Shown here: positions 18,480 through 28,792 of the stretch, one piece after another
Layout: each line of letters starts with the position of its first letter
Position numbering within the stretch: the first letter of the stretch is position 1
Assembly (NCBI RefSeq): GCF_003696365.1
Contig: NZ_RFFM01000004.1
Span: 186,001 to 250,000 of the forward strand
Direction: 5' to 3'
DNA length: 64,000 nucleotides
DNA from: Stutzerimonas zhaodongensis
Lineage (GTDB): Bacteria > Pseudomonadota > Gammaproteobacteria > Pseudomonadales > Pseudomonadaceae
Made by a program: the position numbers and the translations under genes
The notes under the pieces: model-generated
Told to the model about the DNA's origin: nothing
The model's input: only the letters and a program-made list of their open reading frames with translations
Database searches by the model: none

Positions 18480-19682
18480 TCATTCAGACGACTTTAATGA
18501 CAGAACTTGGGGCAGTTCGGCCAACACTGGTGGCAGCTGTTTGTTTAAAGCCAGACGCTCCTGCACGGCCGCTCCGGTGAGTGCATACCCGAGCAAGGTG
18601 CCATCAGAGGATCGAAACAATGCTCTCAAATCGCTGCCCTGGCCCTCGACACTCCAACTACCCTCGCTTTCAGCCGCTGGGGGCGACACCACCAGCGGGC
18701 ATATTGGCGTTTTAACGGTGATCGGCATCGGCCCGTAGGTAACGGGTGTCGGTTGGCCCGCAAGCGTTTTGCCCAGCGCACGCACGCCACTCATCAGCGG
18801 CATGACATAGAACAGGTTGAGTCCATCTACCTCAGCACAATCACCCAGCGCGTATACGTGTTCGGCCGAGGTGCGCAGCATTCGATCGACTTCGATACCG
18901 CGGTTGACAGCCAGTCCCGCAGCGGCAGCCAGTTCGATTCTGGGACGCAGCCCCACAGCGCTGACCACCAGATCGCAATCAATCCGCTGACCATTGGACA
19001 ACCGCGCTTGCAGCACATCGCCTTGCCGCTCAAGCCTCTCCAGGACAGGCCCTAGATGAAAACGCGCACCTAGTGACTCAAGCCCGCGCTGCACCGCGGC
19101 GGCGGGCTCTGGCGGCAGAAGTGACGGCATGATCTGCTCGCATGGCGCGACGAGCTCGACTTCGTAGCCGCCATGCAACAAATCGTTGGCGAATTCGCAA
19201 CCGATCAGCCCGGCTCCGAGAATCAATATGCGCCGTTTACCATGGGCGGCTTCACGGAAACGGCCGTAATCGAGAAGGTCGTTGACTGGGAAGACCGCGT
19301 CCTGGGCGTCCCCGGCTACGGGTACCCGGATGGTCTGTGCACCCCAGGCGATCACCAGATCGCGGTACGGCACCGGCTCGTTGCCGATCCAGACCCGACG
19401 ATGCGCGGGGTCGAGCCGCGTGACCTGCGTATGGGTGCGGATCTCTGCATTAAGCTGAATCGCCATCGGCCCGGCCACCGTCATGCCCAGAGCGTCGGCG
19501 CTCTTGTTCATGGCGAAGCCGGTGGACAACATGGGTTTGGAGTAAGAGCGCCCGTCATCGGAGGTGATGAGCAGCAAGGGCGTTTCGCTGTCGTGCTTGC
19601 GAAATTCCCGCGCCAGGTTGTAACCCGCCAGCCCGGTACCGATGATTACCACCGGCGGTTTCTTGTTGTTCAACTCGTTCAT
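18480..19682 (-). CDS. rubB: Rubredoxin-NAD(+) reductase
   Basis: 400 aa flavoprotein with two Rossmann motifs: [17 protein letters not shown] (FAD, N-terminus) and [18 protein letters not shown] (NADH, ~150), and the FAD-binding [13 protein letters not shown] near residue 280. It passes electrons from NADH to rubredoxin, supporting alkane hydroxylases or oxidative-stress enzymes. It starts one base after the rubredoxin stop codon, so the two are translated from one mRNA. Confidence 0.93.
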   Translation of the reverse strand: MNELNNKKPPVVIIGTGLAGYNLAREFRKHDSETPLLLITSDDGRSYSKPMLSTGFAMNKSADALGMTVAGPMAIQLNAEIRTHTQVTRLDPAHRRVWIGNEPVPYRDLVIAWGAQTIRVPVAGDAQDAVFPVNDLLDYGRFREAAHGKRRILILGAGLIGCEFANDLLHGGYEVELVAPCEQIMPSLLPPEPAAAVQRGLESLGARFHLGPVLERLERQGDVLQARLSNGQRIDCDLVVSAVGLRPRIELAAAAGLAVNRGIEVDRMLRTSAEHVYALGDCAEVDGLNLFYVMPLMSGVRALGKTLAGQPTPVTYGPMPITVKTPICPLVVSPPAAESEGSWSVEGQGSDLRALFRSSDGTLLGYALTGAAVQERLALNKQLPPVLAELPQVLSLKSSE

Positions 19683-19683
19683 A

Positions 19684-19851
19684 TCAGCCGATCGCGATCA
19701 TTTCGAAGTCCATCTTGCCTACGCCACAGTCTGGGCACAGCCAGTCTTCGGGAACGTCTTCCCAGGCAGTGCCCGGCGCGATGCCCTCGTCCGGCCAGCC
19801 CTCGGCTTCGTCATAGATGAACCCACACACCACGCATTGCCACTTTTTCAT
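19684..19851 (-). CDS. rubA: Rubredoxin
   Basis: 55 aa on the minus strand, starting [18 protein letters not shown] and ending FEMIAIG. The two iron-binding knuckles are CVVCG and CPDCG. It is the electron carrier between RubB and its terminal partner. P. aeruginosa has two tandem rubredoxin genes at this place; here only one is present. Directly upstream of the reductase. Confidence 0.95.
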   Translation of the reverse strand: MKKWQCVVCGFIYDEAEGWPDEGIAPGTAWEDVPEDWLCPDCGVGKMDFEMIAIG

Positions 19852-19964
19852 TATTCACCTCGATCAGTCTCGGTTGCGCTGCACGCTATAACAGAATGCC
19901 GCACTCGCCAAACCTCGCGCCACGGGTGATAGACCCACCGGCCGCGAAAGATTTCAGGGCAAAA

Positions 19965-19996
19965 ACGAAACGGGCGGCCTAGGCCGCCCGTTTCGT
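19965..19996 (-). terminator. Intrinsic terminator of the glc operon (after glcA)
   Basis: A perfect 16+16-base palindrome (arm ACGAAACGGGCGGCCT) lies 15 bases past the glcA stop. On the minus strand the stem is followed by TTTTTGCCC, giving a U-tract. It closes the leftward glc transcript. Confidence 0.9.
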
Positions 19997-20010
19997 ATTC
20001 AACCGCAGCC

Positions 20011-21720
20011 TCAGCTGCCGTTAGAGACTCCCACCAATGGATCGCTGATCCCCATCACATAGAAGCCAATCAAACCGATGGTGCCAGCCAGTACGAGGTA
20101 GTACAGCGTCGGCAGCATGGTCTTGCGCAGCGTGATGCCTTCGCGGCCCAGCAAGCCGACCGTGGCCGAAGCCGCCACCACGTTGTGAATGGCGATCATG
20201 TTGCCCGCCGCAGCGCCCACCGATTGCAGTGCTACCATCAGCGCTCCGGAGAGGCCGAGCAGCCCCGCAGTGTTCAGTTGGAACTGCGAGAGCATCAGGT
20301 TGGACACAGTGTTGGAACCGGCGATGAAGGCACCCAGCGCGCCGACTGCAGGCGAGAAGAACGGATAAACACCGCCAACGCTATTGGCAACCAGTTGCGC
20401 CATCGCCACGGGCATCGAGACCAGATCCGAGCCGTTTACGCCGGAGTTGATCAGGATCCGTACCATTGGAATGGTGAAGATCAGCACGAAGCCAGCGCCC
20501 AGTAGCGTTTTGCTCGACTCGGAAATGGCAGCGCCGAGTTGTGCGGCCTTCATCCGATGCAGGAAGAAGGTCACCAGCACCACCATGCAGAGAATCCCGC
20601 CAGGCAGATACAGTGGCTCCAGCGTGCCGGACACGCCCGCTTCACCAAGGATGTCACGCCAGCCGAAACTCACCGACATCAGGGCCGCCTTGAGGTCCGG
20701 GAATACTCGCGACATCACCAGGAAGATTGCCAACAACAGGTACGGTGCCCAAGCCATCGGAACGGAGATCGGCGTGCGTCCTGCGACGTCGTCGATCTTC
20801 ATCTCGATCTTGCCCATCCACTCCACCGGCCATTCGCTCGCTGGTGCGAAGTCCCAGCTGGTCTTGGGCAGCAGGAAGCCTGCCTTGGCTGCTGGAACGA
20901 CGATAGCCAGGCCAACCAGCGCGCCGATCATCGAAGGGAATTCCGGGCCGAGGAATACACCCGCTGCCGCGTAAGGAATCACGAATGCCAGACCGGTGAA
21001 GATGGCGAACGGCGCCATCGCCAGGCCCTCGCCCCAGGAGCGATTACGACCGAAGAAGCGCGTCATGATGCAGATCATGATCAGCGGCATGAGAATGCCG
21101 CACAGCGCATGGATGATCGCCACACGGGAGAAGATCAAATGGAAGAACACATCCCAGCTGCTGCCCACCGTCGCCAGCTGACCACCGAGAGTAGCCTGAT
21201 CAAGACCACCGGCGACTCCCACCAGAATCGGCGTACCCACTGCACCGAAGGACACTGGCGTCGACTGCACCATCATGCCCAGCACAACTGCCGTTAGCGC
21301 CGGGAAGCCCAGCGCGACCAGCAGCGGCGCAGCCACCGCAGCCGGCGTACCGAAGCCCGACGCGCCTTCGATGAAGCAGCCAAACAGCCACGCCACGATC
21401 AGCACCTGAACGCGTTTGTCCGGGCTGACGTTGGCAAAACCGCGACGGATCGAAGCGATGCCCCCGGAGTGTTTCAGCGTGTTGAGAAGCAGGATGGCGC
21501 CGAAGATGATCCAGAGGATCGCGGCGGTAAGAATCAGGCCCTGCAGCGTGGAAGCCAGGACCCGGTTGAAGGTCATGTCCCAGGCCAGCAGGCCAATCAA
21601 GGCGGTAAGCACGAAAACCAGCGGCATTGCGTACTTGGCCGGCCAGCGAAAGCCGATCAGCAGTACCCCCGCTAGCACCAGCGGCACGAAGGCCAGTATG
21701 GACAGCAGTGTCTGACTCAT
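20011..21720 (-). CDS. glcA: Glycolate/lactate permease, LctP family
   Basis: 569 aa, about 13 hydrophobic segments, with the LctP signature [20 protein letters not shown] and [14 protein letters not shown]. The family takes up L-lactate, D-lactate and glycolate with protons. Its position as last gene after glcDEFGB, exactly as in E. coli, makes glycolate the likely substrate, although lactate may also be used. A Crc-type motif overlaps its ribosome-binding region (separate entry). A 221-bp spacer with hairpins separates it from glcB. Confidence 0.88.
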   Translation of the reverse strand: MSQTLLSILAFVPLVLAGVLLIGFRWPAKYAMPLVFVLTALIGLLAWDMTFNRVLASTLQGLILTAAILWIIFGAILLLNTLKHSGGIASIRRGFANVSPDKRVQVLIVAWLFGCFIEGASGFGTPAAVAAPLLVALGFPALTAVVLGMMVQSTPVSFGAVGTPILVGVAGGLDQATLGGQLATVGSSWDVFFHLIFSRVAIIHALCGILMPLIMICIMTRFFGRNRSWGEGLAMAPFAIFTGLAFVIPYAAAGVFLGPEFPSMIGALVGLAIVVPAAKAGFLLPKTSWDFAPASEWPVEWMGKIEMKIDDVAGRTPISVPMAWAPYLLLAIFLVMSRVFPDLKAALMSVSFGWRDILGEAGVSGTLEPLYLPGGILCMVVLVTFFLHRMKAAQLGAAISESSKTLLGAGFVLIFTIPMVRILINSGVNGSDLVSMPVAMAQLVANSVGGVYPFFSPAVGALGAFIAGSNTVSNLMLSQFQLNTAGLLGLSGALMVALQSVGAAAGNMIAIHNVVAASATVGLLGREGITLRKTMLPTLYYLVLAGTIGLIGFYVMGISDPLVGVSNGS

Positions 21721-21731
21721 TGTTGGGTTCC

Positions 21732-21743
21732 TTGTTTTTTGTT
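21732..21743 (-). promoter_or_regulatory. Hfq/Crc catabolite-repression (CA) motif at the glcA ribosome-binding site
   Basis: Read on the minus strand this is AACAAAAAACAA, which fits the AAnAAnAA motif bound by Hfq with Crc in pseudomonads. It touches the AAGGAA Shine-Dalgarno sequence before the glcA ATG (21720), so binding would block translation when preferred carbon sources are present. Confidence 0.6.
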
Positions 21744-21853
21744 GTGAACCACTTCTATCCGGGAAAGCCCGGTCCCACGCATGGCCGATGTGGGCACCAC
21801 ATCAGCCCGAGAAGCTGACCAACAAGTCACGCTGGCCGACCCCTCTTGCTCGA

Positions 21854-21923
21854 AAGCCCCGAGCGCTATAAGCGTCCGGGGCTTGTCAAATCGATCCGGT
21901 CACCGACTCTCGTCGGCCACCGG
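21854..21923 (-). terminator. Two hairpins in the glcB-glcA spacer
   Basis: AAGCCCCG (21854-21861) pairs with CGGGGCTT (21877-21884). A second stem pairs 21896-21907 with 21912-21923 (CCGGTcaCCGAC with GTCGGccACCGG). They lie just after the glcB stop and lack long U-tracts, so they may attenuate or process the mRNA and lower glcA expression rather than end transcription. Confidence 0.5.
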
Positions 21924-21941
21924 TTTTGCGATCGATACCGC

Positions 21942-24122
21942 TCAACCTACCTGCTGCTTGAAGCGCTGGCGCCACGCATGCAGCAGCGGCTCGGTGTACC
22001 CGCTCGGCTGCTGGCGACCCTTGAACACCAGATCACAAGCCGCCTGGAAGGCTGCCGATCCAGCATAGTCGACGGCCATTGGACGGTAGGCGGGATCGCC
22101 AGCGTTCTGCTGGTCAACCACCTTGGCCATGCGCTCCAGCGTCTCGCGAACCTGCGCCTCATCGACCACACCGTGGTGCAGCCAGTTGGCAAGATGCTGG
22201 CTGGAGATTCGCAGCGTGGCGCGGTCTTCCATGAGGCCGACATCATGGATGTCCGGCACCTTGGAGCAACCGACGCCCTGTTCGACCCAACGCACGACAT
22301 ACCCAAGGATGCCCTGGCAGTTGTTGTCCAGCTCCTGCTGGATGGCCTCGGCGGACCAGTTGCGCTCCGGCGCGACCGGAATGGTCAGCAGATCATTGGT
22401 CAGCTTGTCCCGCTCACCGGCCAGGTCGATTTTCTCCAACTCGGCCTGAACAGCCTGCACATCGACCTGGTGATAATGCAGCGCGTGCAGTGTGGCGCCA
22501 GTCGGCGACGGCACCCAGGCGGTATTGGCGCCAGCCTTGGGGTGCGCGATCTTCTGCTCGAGCATGGCGGCCATCAGGTCGGGCATGGCCCACATGCCCT
22601 TGCCGATCTGCGCCTTGCCACGCAGGCCGCAATTCAGACCGACCAGCACGTTGTTGCGCTCGTAAGCCTGGATCCACGCGGTGCTCTTCATGTCGCCCTT
22701 TCGCAGCACAGCGCCCGCTTCCATGATGCTGTGCATCTCGTCCCCCGTGCGGTCGAGGAAGCCGGTATTGATGAACGCGACGCGGTTCTTCGCGGCGCCG
22801 ATGCAAGCCTTGAGGTTGACGCTGGTGCGGCGCTCCTCGTCCATGATGCCGACCTTGAGGGTGTGGCGCGGCAGTCCGATGAGGTCTTCGACGCGTCCGA
22901 ACAGCTCGTCGGTGAACGCCACTTCGGCAGGGCCATGCATCTTCGGCTTCACGATATACATCGAGCCGGTGCGCGAGTTGCCCTTGCGCTGCTGGTCATG
23001 CAATGCGATCAGACTGGTCACCACACCATCCATAATGCCTTCCGGGATCTCGTGGCCTTCGCCGTCGATGATCGCAGGGTTGGTCATCAGGTGACCGACG
23101 TTACGAATGAACAACAGCGAACGGCCGTGCAGCTTCAGATTCGAGCCGTCCGCCGCGATGTATTCGCGATCCTCGTTCAGGCGGCGGGTGATGCGCTTGC
23201 CGCCCTTCTCCAGGTCCTCGACCAGGTCGCCCTTCATCAGGCCCAGCCAGTTGCGGTAGACCAGCACCTTGTCATCGGCGTCGACTGCAGCGGTAGAGTC
23301 TTCACAGTCCATGATGGTGGTGACGGCCGCTTCCATCAGCAGATCCTTCACGCCAGCAGCGTCGGTCTGGCCGATCGGGCTGTTCGGATCGATCTGGATC
23401 TCGACATGCAGGCCGTTGTTCTTGAGCAGGATGGCCGTTGGCTCGACAGCCTCGCCCTGGTGACCGACGAACTTCTCCGGCTGCTTCAAGCCCGTCACGT
23501 TGCCGTTTTCCAGGGTGACCTTGAGTTGCCCATCCTGCACGCGGTAGCTGACCGAGTCGGCATGGCTACCTTCAGCCAATGGCGCGGCCTGATCGAGGAA
23601 ATTGCGTGCAAAAGCGATGACTTTTGCGCCACGCACTTCGTTGTAGCCCGGCCCCTTCTGCGCGCCGTTCTCTTCGCTGATGGCGTCTGTGCCATAGAGC
23701 GCGTCATACAGCGAGCCCCAGCGGGCATTGGCGGCGTTCAGGGCATAGCGAGCGTTGCCGATCGGCACGACCAACTGCGGGCCGGCCTGGGTGGCGATCT
23801 CGCTGTCGACGTTGCTGGTGCTGATTTTCACGTCGCCTGGCTCGGGCTGCAGGTAGCCGATGGATTCGAGGAAGGCACGGTATGCCGGCATATCGCCGAT
23901 CGGGCCGGGGTTGCTGCGGTGCCAGTTGTCCAGCTCGACCTGCAGGCGATCGCGCTCGGCAAGCAGGGCACGGTTCTTCGGCGCCAGGTCGTGGACCAGC
24001 TGATCAAAACCGCTCCAGAAAGCAGCCGCTTCGACGCCGCTGCCGGGCAGGACTTCATCTTCGATAAAACGCTGCAGGTTGGCCGCGACTTGCAGGCGGC
24101 CCAGGGTTACTCGTTCGGTCAT
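21942..24122 (-). CDS. glcB: Malate synthase G
   Basis: 726 aa, the usual size of the monomeric G isoform. ATG 24122 ([16 protein letters not shown]) is chosen because GGAGAACAAC precedes it. It joins glyoxylate, the product of GlcDEF, with acetyl-CoA to give malate. Typical segments include [40 protein letters not shown] and [17 protein letters not shown] sequence with [16 protein letters not shown]. It starts 19 bases after glcG. A long open frame on the opposite strand is a codon-bias shadow. Confidence 0.96.
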   Translation of the reverse strand: MTERVTLGRLQVAANLQRFIEDEVLPGSGVEAAAFWSGFDQLVHDLAPKNRALLAERDRLQVELDNWHRSNPGPIGDMPAYRAFLESIGYLQPEPGDVKISTSNVDSEIATQAGPQLVVPIGNARYALNAANARWGSLYDALYGTDAISEENGAQKGPGYNEVRGAKVIAFARNFLDQAAPLAEGSHADSVSYRVQDGQLKVTLENGNVTGLKQPEKFVGHQGEAVEPTAILLKNNGLHVEIQIDPNSPIGQTDAAGVKDLLMEAAVTTIMDCEDSTAAVDADDKVLVYRNWLGLMKGDLVEDLEKGGKRITRRLNEDREYIAADGSNLKLHGRSLLFIRNVGHLMTNPAIIDGEGHEIPEGIMDGVVTSLIALHDQQRKGNSRTGSMYIVKPKMHGPAEVAFTDELFGRVEDLIGLPRHTLKVGIMDEERRTSVNLKACIGAAKNRVAFINTGFLDRTGDEMHSIMEAGAVLRKGDMKSTAWIQAYERNNVLVGLNCGLRGKAQIGKGMWAMPDLMAAMLEQKIAHPKAGANTAWVPSPTGATLHALHYHQVDVQAVQAELEKIDLAGERDKLTNDLLTIPVAPERNWSAEAIQQELDNNCQGILGYVVRWVEQGVGCSKVPDIHDVGLMEDRATLRISSQHLANWLHHGVVDEAQVRETLERMAKVVDQQNAGDPAYRPMAVDYAGSAAFQAACDLVFKGRQQPSGYTEPLLHAWRQRFKQQVG

Positions 24123-24141
24123 GTTGTTCTCCTTTTCCGAT

Positions 24142-24546
24142 TCAGTTGGCGATAGCGGCAACACCGGCTTTGGCGACCTGTGCGTCCTGCGTGGCGGTCA
24201 CGCCAGACACGCCCACCGAACCGACCACCTGACCATCGACGATCACCGGGACACCGCCCTCCAGCGAGCACACGACCGGCGCGGACAGGAAGGCGTTGCG
24301 GCCGCCATTGACCATGTCTTCATAGCCCTTGGTTTCGCGACGACCCACCGCGGCGCTGCGGGCCTTCTCGGTAGCGATGTAGGACGCGATCGGCGCACAG
24401 CCATCCAGACGCTCAAGCGCCAGCGGGTGGCCTCCGTCGTCGGCGACGACGATGGTCACGGCCCAACCATTGTTCTGCGCTTCGGTACGTGCCGCGTTGA
24501 GGATGGCGGTCACTTCGTTCTGGGTCAGCATGGCTTTGGTCTTCAT
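24142..24546 (-). CDS. glcG: GlcG, heme-binding-like/DUF336 protein of the glycolate operon
   Basis: 134 aa with the GlcG/HbpS pattern: [53 protein letters not shown]. The family is small, soluble and of uncertain function; some members bind heme. It always accompanies glycolate oxidase genes in this order, between glcF and glcB. A short hairpin (GGTGGGCTTCAGCCCACC near 24587) lies between glcF and glcG. Confidence 0.9.
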   Translation of the reverse strand: MKTKAMLTQNEVTAILNAARTEAQNNGWAVTIVVADDGGHPLALERLDGCAPIASYIATEKARSAAVGRRETKGYEDMVNGGRNAFLSAPVVCSLEGGVPVIVDGQVVGSVGVSGVTATQDAQVAKAGVAAIAN

Positions 24547-24633
24547 GGTCTCTCCTGTCTTCAGATTCGGTTGTGCGTGTTTACCGGTGGGCTTCAGCCC
24601 ACCGAAATCAACGTCAGGTTTTTAGGGCGAGCT

Positions 24634-25851
24634 TCACCCCATCGCCTCCTCGACAATCTCGATCCAGTGCCGCACCGGCGTCCGTCCGGCGCCGTCGAGG
24701 TGCGTCTGACAACCGATGTTGGCGGTGACGATGACTTCAGGTTTGCCGCTTTCAAGTGCAGTGAGCTTGTTGTCGCGCAGCTGTTTGGACAGCACCGGCT
24801 GGGTGATTGAATAACTGCCCGCCGAGCCGCAGCACAGATGCGCATCAGGTACCGCAGTGAGCTGGAAGCCGAGCCGGGTGAGCACGTCTTCGACCGCGCC
24901 GCCGAGCTTCTGTGCGTGCTGCAAGGTGCATGGGCAATGAAAGGCCATGCGCTTGTCCGCTTTGACGTTCAGGCGTTCGAGCTCAGCGCCGCGCATCACC
25001 TCCACCAGATCCTTCGCCAGCAGGCTCACTCGGGCAGCCTTGATCGCATATGCGGGGTCATCCTTGAGCAGATGACCATAGTCCTTGATGAAGGCACCGC
25101 AACCGCTGGCGGTCTGGACGATAGCTTCGGCACCGCCTTCGACGGCTGGCCACCAGGCATCGATGTTGCGCCGAGCACGGTCGAGTCCGGCCTCCTGAGC
25201 GTTGAGGTGATAGTCAACCGCGCCGCAGCAACCCGCCTCGCGCGCCGTTGATACGCTGATACCGAGGCGATCGAGCACCCGTGCCGTGGCGGCATTGGTA
25301 TTGGGCGACAGGCTTGGCTGCACGCAGCCTTCGAGCATCAGCACACGTCGCGCATGCATCACCTGCGGTCGCGGCTTGGCTGGGGTTACTTGGCGCGGCA
25401 TGTGCGCACGCAGTGTCGCCGGCATCAGCGGACGCAGCGCATTGCCCGTGCTCAGCAGCGCCTTGAACAGGCCCGGACGCGGTATCACATTGCGCAAGCC
25501 GGTGCGCAGCAGGCGTTCACCCGCCGAGCGCTGTACCTGCTGCTCCATGAAGTCCCGGCCGATATCCAACAGGTTGTGGTACTGCACGCCTGACGGGCAG
25601 GTGGTCTCGCAGTTACGGCAGGTCAGGCAGCGGTCCAGGTGGGTCTGGGTGCTTTCAGTGACTTCGCCGCCTTCGAACATTTGCTTCATCAGATAGATGC
25701 GCCCACGCGGCCCATCCAGCTCGTCGCCGAGCAACTGATAGGTCGGGCAGGTCGCATTGCAGAAGCCACAATGCACACAGGAGCGAAGGATACTTTCCGC
25801 TTCCTCGGCACGCGGCAGCTTCTTCGCCGCTTCACTCAGATTCGTTTGCAT
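24634..25851 (-). CDS. glcF: Glycolate oxidase iron-sulfur subunit
   Basis: 405 aa. Two 4Fe-4S motifs are near the N-terminus (CVHCGFCNATCPTY and CLTCRNCETTCPSG), followed by two CCG domains (GCCGAVDYH and LCCGSAGSY). It receives electrons from GlcD/GlcE and passes them to the quinone pool at the membrane. It is separated from glcE by an unusual 151-bp gap. Confidence 0.95.
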   Translation of the reverse strand: MQTNLSEAAKKLPRAEEAESILRSCVHCGFCNATCPTYQLLGDELDGPRGRIYLMKQMFEGGEVTESTQTHLDRCLTCRNCETTCPSGVQYHNLLDIGRDFMEQQVQRSAGERLLRTGLRNVIPRPGLFKALLSTGNALRPLMPATLRAHMPRQVTPAKPRPQVMHARRVLMLEGCVQPSLSPNTNAATARVLDRLGISVSTAREAGCCGAVDYHLNAQEAGLDRARRNIDAWWPAVEGGAEAIVQTASGCGAFIKDYGHLLKDDPAYAIKAARVSLLAKDLVEVMRGAELERLNVKADKRMAFHCPCTLQHAQKLGGAVEDVLTRLGFQLTAVPDAHLCCGSAGSYSITQPVLSKQLRDNKLTALESGKPEVIVTANIGCQTHLDGAGRTPVRHWIEIVEEAMG

Positions 25852-26002
25852 TATTCAGGTCGCTCCCAACGCCAATTGGCTCTTTGCGTCGGCGCTTCGC
25901 GCCAACCCTTCGGGACGCGCCCCAGAAAGCGCAATCCATCGTTGTTCGTCATTCATTTGGACCACCAAACTTCTCTCTTGGGCCAGTCGCGCTGGGCGCG
26001 AC

Positions 26003-27061
26003 CTAAACCTCAGAGTACATACGGCCGGGATTGAAGATTCCCTGCGGGTCGAGCGCTGCCTTGAGCTGGCGGTGATAACGCAACAAGGGCTCCGCCAGCG
26101 GCTGGAACGGGCTCGTGGCCGCATCAGCGGTGAAGCAGATCGCATGACCACCTACTTCGCTGACGATGGCGCGAATGGTTTGCGCATCGGCATCGGACTT
26201 CAGCCAGCGCTGGGCTCCGCCCCAATCGATCATCTGCTCGCCCGGTAGCGCCAGCGCGACGGTGTCAGTCGGCAGCGACAGGCGCCACAGCGGCCGAGCG
26301 TCGTTGAAAAAGCCCAAGCGGTGTTCGCGCAGGTCATGCCAGTAGCCGACATCCAGCGTCTCGCCGCCGATGCGGTCACAGGCGGCGTTAACCGAGCCTT
26401 CGCCGCCCTCCAGACGCAGATGCAGCGCCTGACCATCATGGCTCGCCGCGGTGATCGGCACCGGTTGCTGCCCCCACTCGGCAAGCTTGAGCAGCGCCCG
26501 ATCGACCGGCATCTCGACCCGCAGGCTGCGGCACAGGCGCGGCTTGGGCAGCACCTTCAGCGATACTTCTGTGATCACGCCGAGACAACCAAAGCTGCCG
26601 GCCAGCAGGCGAGACAGGTCGTAGCCGGCGACGTTTTTCATCACTTCGCCGCCGAAGCGCAGATGCTTGCCATGACCGGTGATCACCCGCGAGCCGAGTA
26701 CGAAATCGCGCACCGAGCCGGACCAGGGCCGACGCGGCCCGGACAGGCCGGCCGCGATCATGCCGCCAACTGTTGCTCCGTTCCCCAGATGAGGCGGTTC
26801 GCAAGGCAGCATCTGGTTGGCTTCATCGAGCGCGGCCTCCAGCTCTGCCAATGGCGTGCCGGCGCGCGCGGTAACTACCAACTCGGTCGGGTCATAGGTG
26901 ACGATGCCGCGATGGGCGCGAGTGTCGAGCAAGGTGCCCTGCACCTCACGGCCGAGAAAAGTCTTGCTGCCGCCGCCCTGGATACGCAGCGGGCTGTTGC
27001 TGGCCAGCGCCTGGTTGACCTGTTCCAGCAGCTGTTGGCTGGCGTCGAAGGAAACCGTCAT
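26003..27061 (-). CDS. glcE: Glycolate oxidase FAD-binding subunit
   Basis: 352 aa, FAD_binding_4 type, with PLRIQGGGSKTFLG, a GNGATVGGMIAAGLSGPRRP segment and AGYDLSRLLAGSFGCLGVI. It ends with the FAD-oxidase C-terminus LKAALDPQGIFNPGRMY. It forms the glycolate dehydrogenase with GlcD and GlcF. Its ATG overlaps the glcD stop by one base (TGATG on the minus strand). Confidence 0.95.
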   Translation of the reverse strand: MTVSFDASQQLLEQVNQALASNSPLRIQGGGSKTFLGREVQGTLLDTRAHRGIVTYDPTELVVTARAGTPLAELEAALDEANQMLPCEPPHLGNGATVGGMIAAGLSGPRRPWSGSVRDFVLGSRVITGHGKHLRFGGEVMKNVAGYDLSRLLAGSFGCLGVITEVSLKVLPKPRLCRSLRVEMPVDRALLKLAEWGQQPVPITAASHDGQALHLRLEGGEGSVNAACDRIGGETLDVGYWHDLREHRLGFFNDARPLWRLSLPTDTVALALPGEQMIDWGGAQRWLKSDADAQTIRAIVSEVGGHAICFTADAATSPFQPLAEPLLRYHRQLKAALDPQGIFNPGRMYSEV

Positions 27062-28560
27062 CAGAAGCGCTCCAGTTCAGGGAATGGCAATTGCCCGCCA
27101 TGGACATGCATCCCGCCGAATTCAGCGCAGCGATGCAGCGTCGGGATGTTCTTGCCCGGATTGAGCAACCCGCTGGGGTCGAACGCGGCCTTCACTGCAT
27201 GGAAGAGGGTCAGCTCGTCCGCATTGAATTGGGCGCACATCTGGTTGATCTTCTCGCGCCCGACACCGTGTTCGCCGGTGATCGAACCGCCGACTTTGAC
27301 GCAAAGTTCAAGAATCTTGCCGCCCAGCGCCTCGGCGCGCTCCAGCTCGCCTTCGGTGTTGGCATCGAACAGGATCAACGGATGCATGTTGCCGTCGCCG
27401 GCATGGAACACGTTGGCCACGCGCAGGCCGTACTCCTCGGACAGATCGGAAATCCCCTTGAGCACACCCGGTAGCTCGCGACGCGGGATGGTGCCGTCCA
27501 TGCAGTAGTAGTCCGGCGAGATGCGTCCGACTGCCGGGAATGCGTTCTTGCGCCCCGCCCAGAACTTGACCCGCTCGGCTTCATCCTTCGCCAGACGAAC
27601 TTCGGTAGCGCCGGCCAACTTGAGCACTTCGCCCACCCGCGCGCAGTCGTCGTGAACGTCGGCTTCGACGCCGTCCAGTTCGCAGAGCAGGATCGCCTCG
27701 GCGTCCACCGGGTAACCGGCATGAATGAAGTCCTCGGCGGCGCGGATCGACAGGTTGTCCATCATCTCCAGCCCGCCGGGAATGATGCCTGCGGCAATGA
27801 TGTCGCCCACCGCGCGGCCTGCTTTCTCCACCGAGTCGAAAGCTGCCAGCAGCACCTTGGCCACCTGTGGCTTGGGCAGCAGCTTGACCGTAACCTCGGT
27901 GACGATGCCAAGCATGCCCTCGGAGCCGGTGAACAGCGCCAGCAGGTCGAAGCCGGGCGAATCCAGCGCGTCGGAGCCGAGCACCATACGCTCACCCTCG
28001 ACGGTGAGAATTTCCACCTTGAGCAGGTTATGCACGGTCAGCCCGTATTTCAGGCAATGCACGCCGCCAGCGTTCTCGGCCACGTTGCCGCCAATGGAAC
28101 AGGCGATCTGCGAGGACGGATCGGGCGCGTAATAGAGGTCAAATGGCGCCGCCGCCTGGGAGATGGCGAGGTTGCGCACGCCGGGTTGCACGCGGGCAAA
28201 GCGTCCAGCCGGATCGACTTCGAGAATCTTGTTGAAGCGCGCCATCACCAGCAGGATGCCCTGCTCCAACGGCAGCGCGCCGCCAGAAAGTCCGGTTCCG
28301 GCGCCGCGCGCCACCACGGGCACACCGCGCTTGTAAGCAATCTTCAACAGCGTTTCGACCTGCTCGATGCGCTCAGGCAGAACCACCAGCATCGGCGTGG
28401 TGCGGTAGGCGGAGAGTCCGTCGCACTCATATGGCTTGAGATCTTCACCGCGATGCAGGATGTCGAGATCAGGCAGCTGCGCCTGTAGCTCGTTGAGGAG
28501 CGCTGCCTTGTCGACTCTGGGCAGCTCACCGTCGACGCGTTCGTCGTAGAGGATATTCAT
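27061..28560 (-). CDS. glcD: Glycolate oxidase catalytic FAD subunit
   Basis: 499 aa from ATG 28560 (MNILYDERVDGELPRVDK), the usual GlcD length. FAD-binding motif VVARGAGTGLSGGALPLEQG; C-terminal family motif GSITGEHGVGREK, whose His is at the active site, and KAAFDPSGLLNPGKNIP. It oxidises glycolate to glyoxylate. It is first in the operon, divergent from glcC, with two GlcC operators between. Confidence 0.95.
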   Translation of the reverse strand: MNILYDERVDGELPRVDKAALLNELQAQLPDLDILHRGEDLKPYECDGLSAYRTTPMLVVLPERIEQVETLLKIAYKRGVPVVARGAGTGLSGGALPLEQGILLVMARFNKILEVDPAGRFARVQPGVRNLAISQAAAPFDLYYAPDPSSQIACSIGGNVAENAGGVHCLKYGLTVHNLLKVEILTVEGERMVLGSDALDSPGFDLLALFTGSEGMLGIVTEVTVKLLPKPQVAKVLLAAFDSVEKAGRAVGDIIAAGIIPGGLEMMDNLSIRAAEDFIHAGYPVDAEAILLCELDGVEADVHDDCARVGEVLKLAGATEVRLAKDEAERVKFWAGRKNAFPAVGRISPDYYCMDGTIPRRELPGVLKGISDLSEEYGLRVANVFHAGDGNMHPLILFDANTEGELERAEALGGKILELCVKVGGSITGEHGVGREKINQMCAQFNADELTLFHAVKAAFDPSGLLNPGKNIPTLHRCAEFGGMHVHGGQLPFPELERF

Positions 28561-28657
28561 GGCAGTGGGTGCTCTTAGATGTTCACCGTCAGCACGGCCA
28601 GCTGCGGTGGTTTGACGCATCATCTGCCCCGCCCCAGCTGACGTCCACCCTAAAACC

Positions 28658-28674
28658 AACTGGTCCTACCAGTT
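28658..28674. promoter_or_regulatory. GlcC operator 1 (glcD side)
   Basis: AACTGGTCCTACCAGTT is a perfect dyad around a central base, of the TGGTnnnACCA form bound by FadR-subfamily GntR regulators. It lies 98 bases upstream of the glcD start. An identical 17-mer lies 107 bases away. Confidence 0.88.
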
Positions 28675-28764
28675 TCTTTCACTAGCCTTTCGCTGTAGAT
28701 CGATGCGCACCGCGAAATGAGGGCCTAGGGACAACCAATACACCGACACGGTAAACTTCACCCA

Positions 28765-28781
28765 AACTGGTCCTACCAGTT
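28765..28781. promoter_or_regulatory. GlcC operator 2 (glcC side)
   Basis: An exact second copy of AACTGGTCCTACCAGTT, 11 bases before the glcC ATG and just upstream of its GGAGAAG ribosome-binding site. Its position suggests autoregulation of glcC, with paired sites possibly allowing looping. Confidence 0.88.
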
Positions 28782-28792
28782 ACGGAGAAGCC

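Noticed and set aside
21846..24155. 769-codon open frame on the plus strand opposite glcB
   Set aside because: It is a mirror of glcB caused by GC-rich codon bias; the minus strand encodes a complete malate synthase G.
26321..27508. 395-codon plus-strand frame opposite glcE and glcD
   Set aside because: Antisense shadow of two well-conserved glycolate oxidase subunits.
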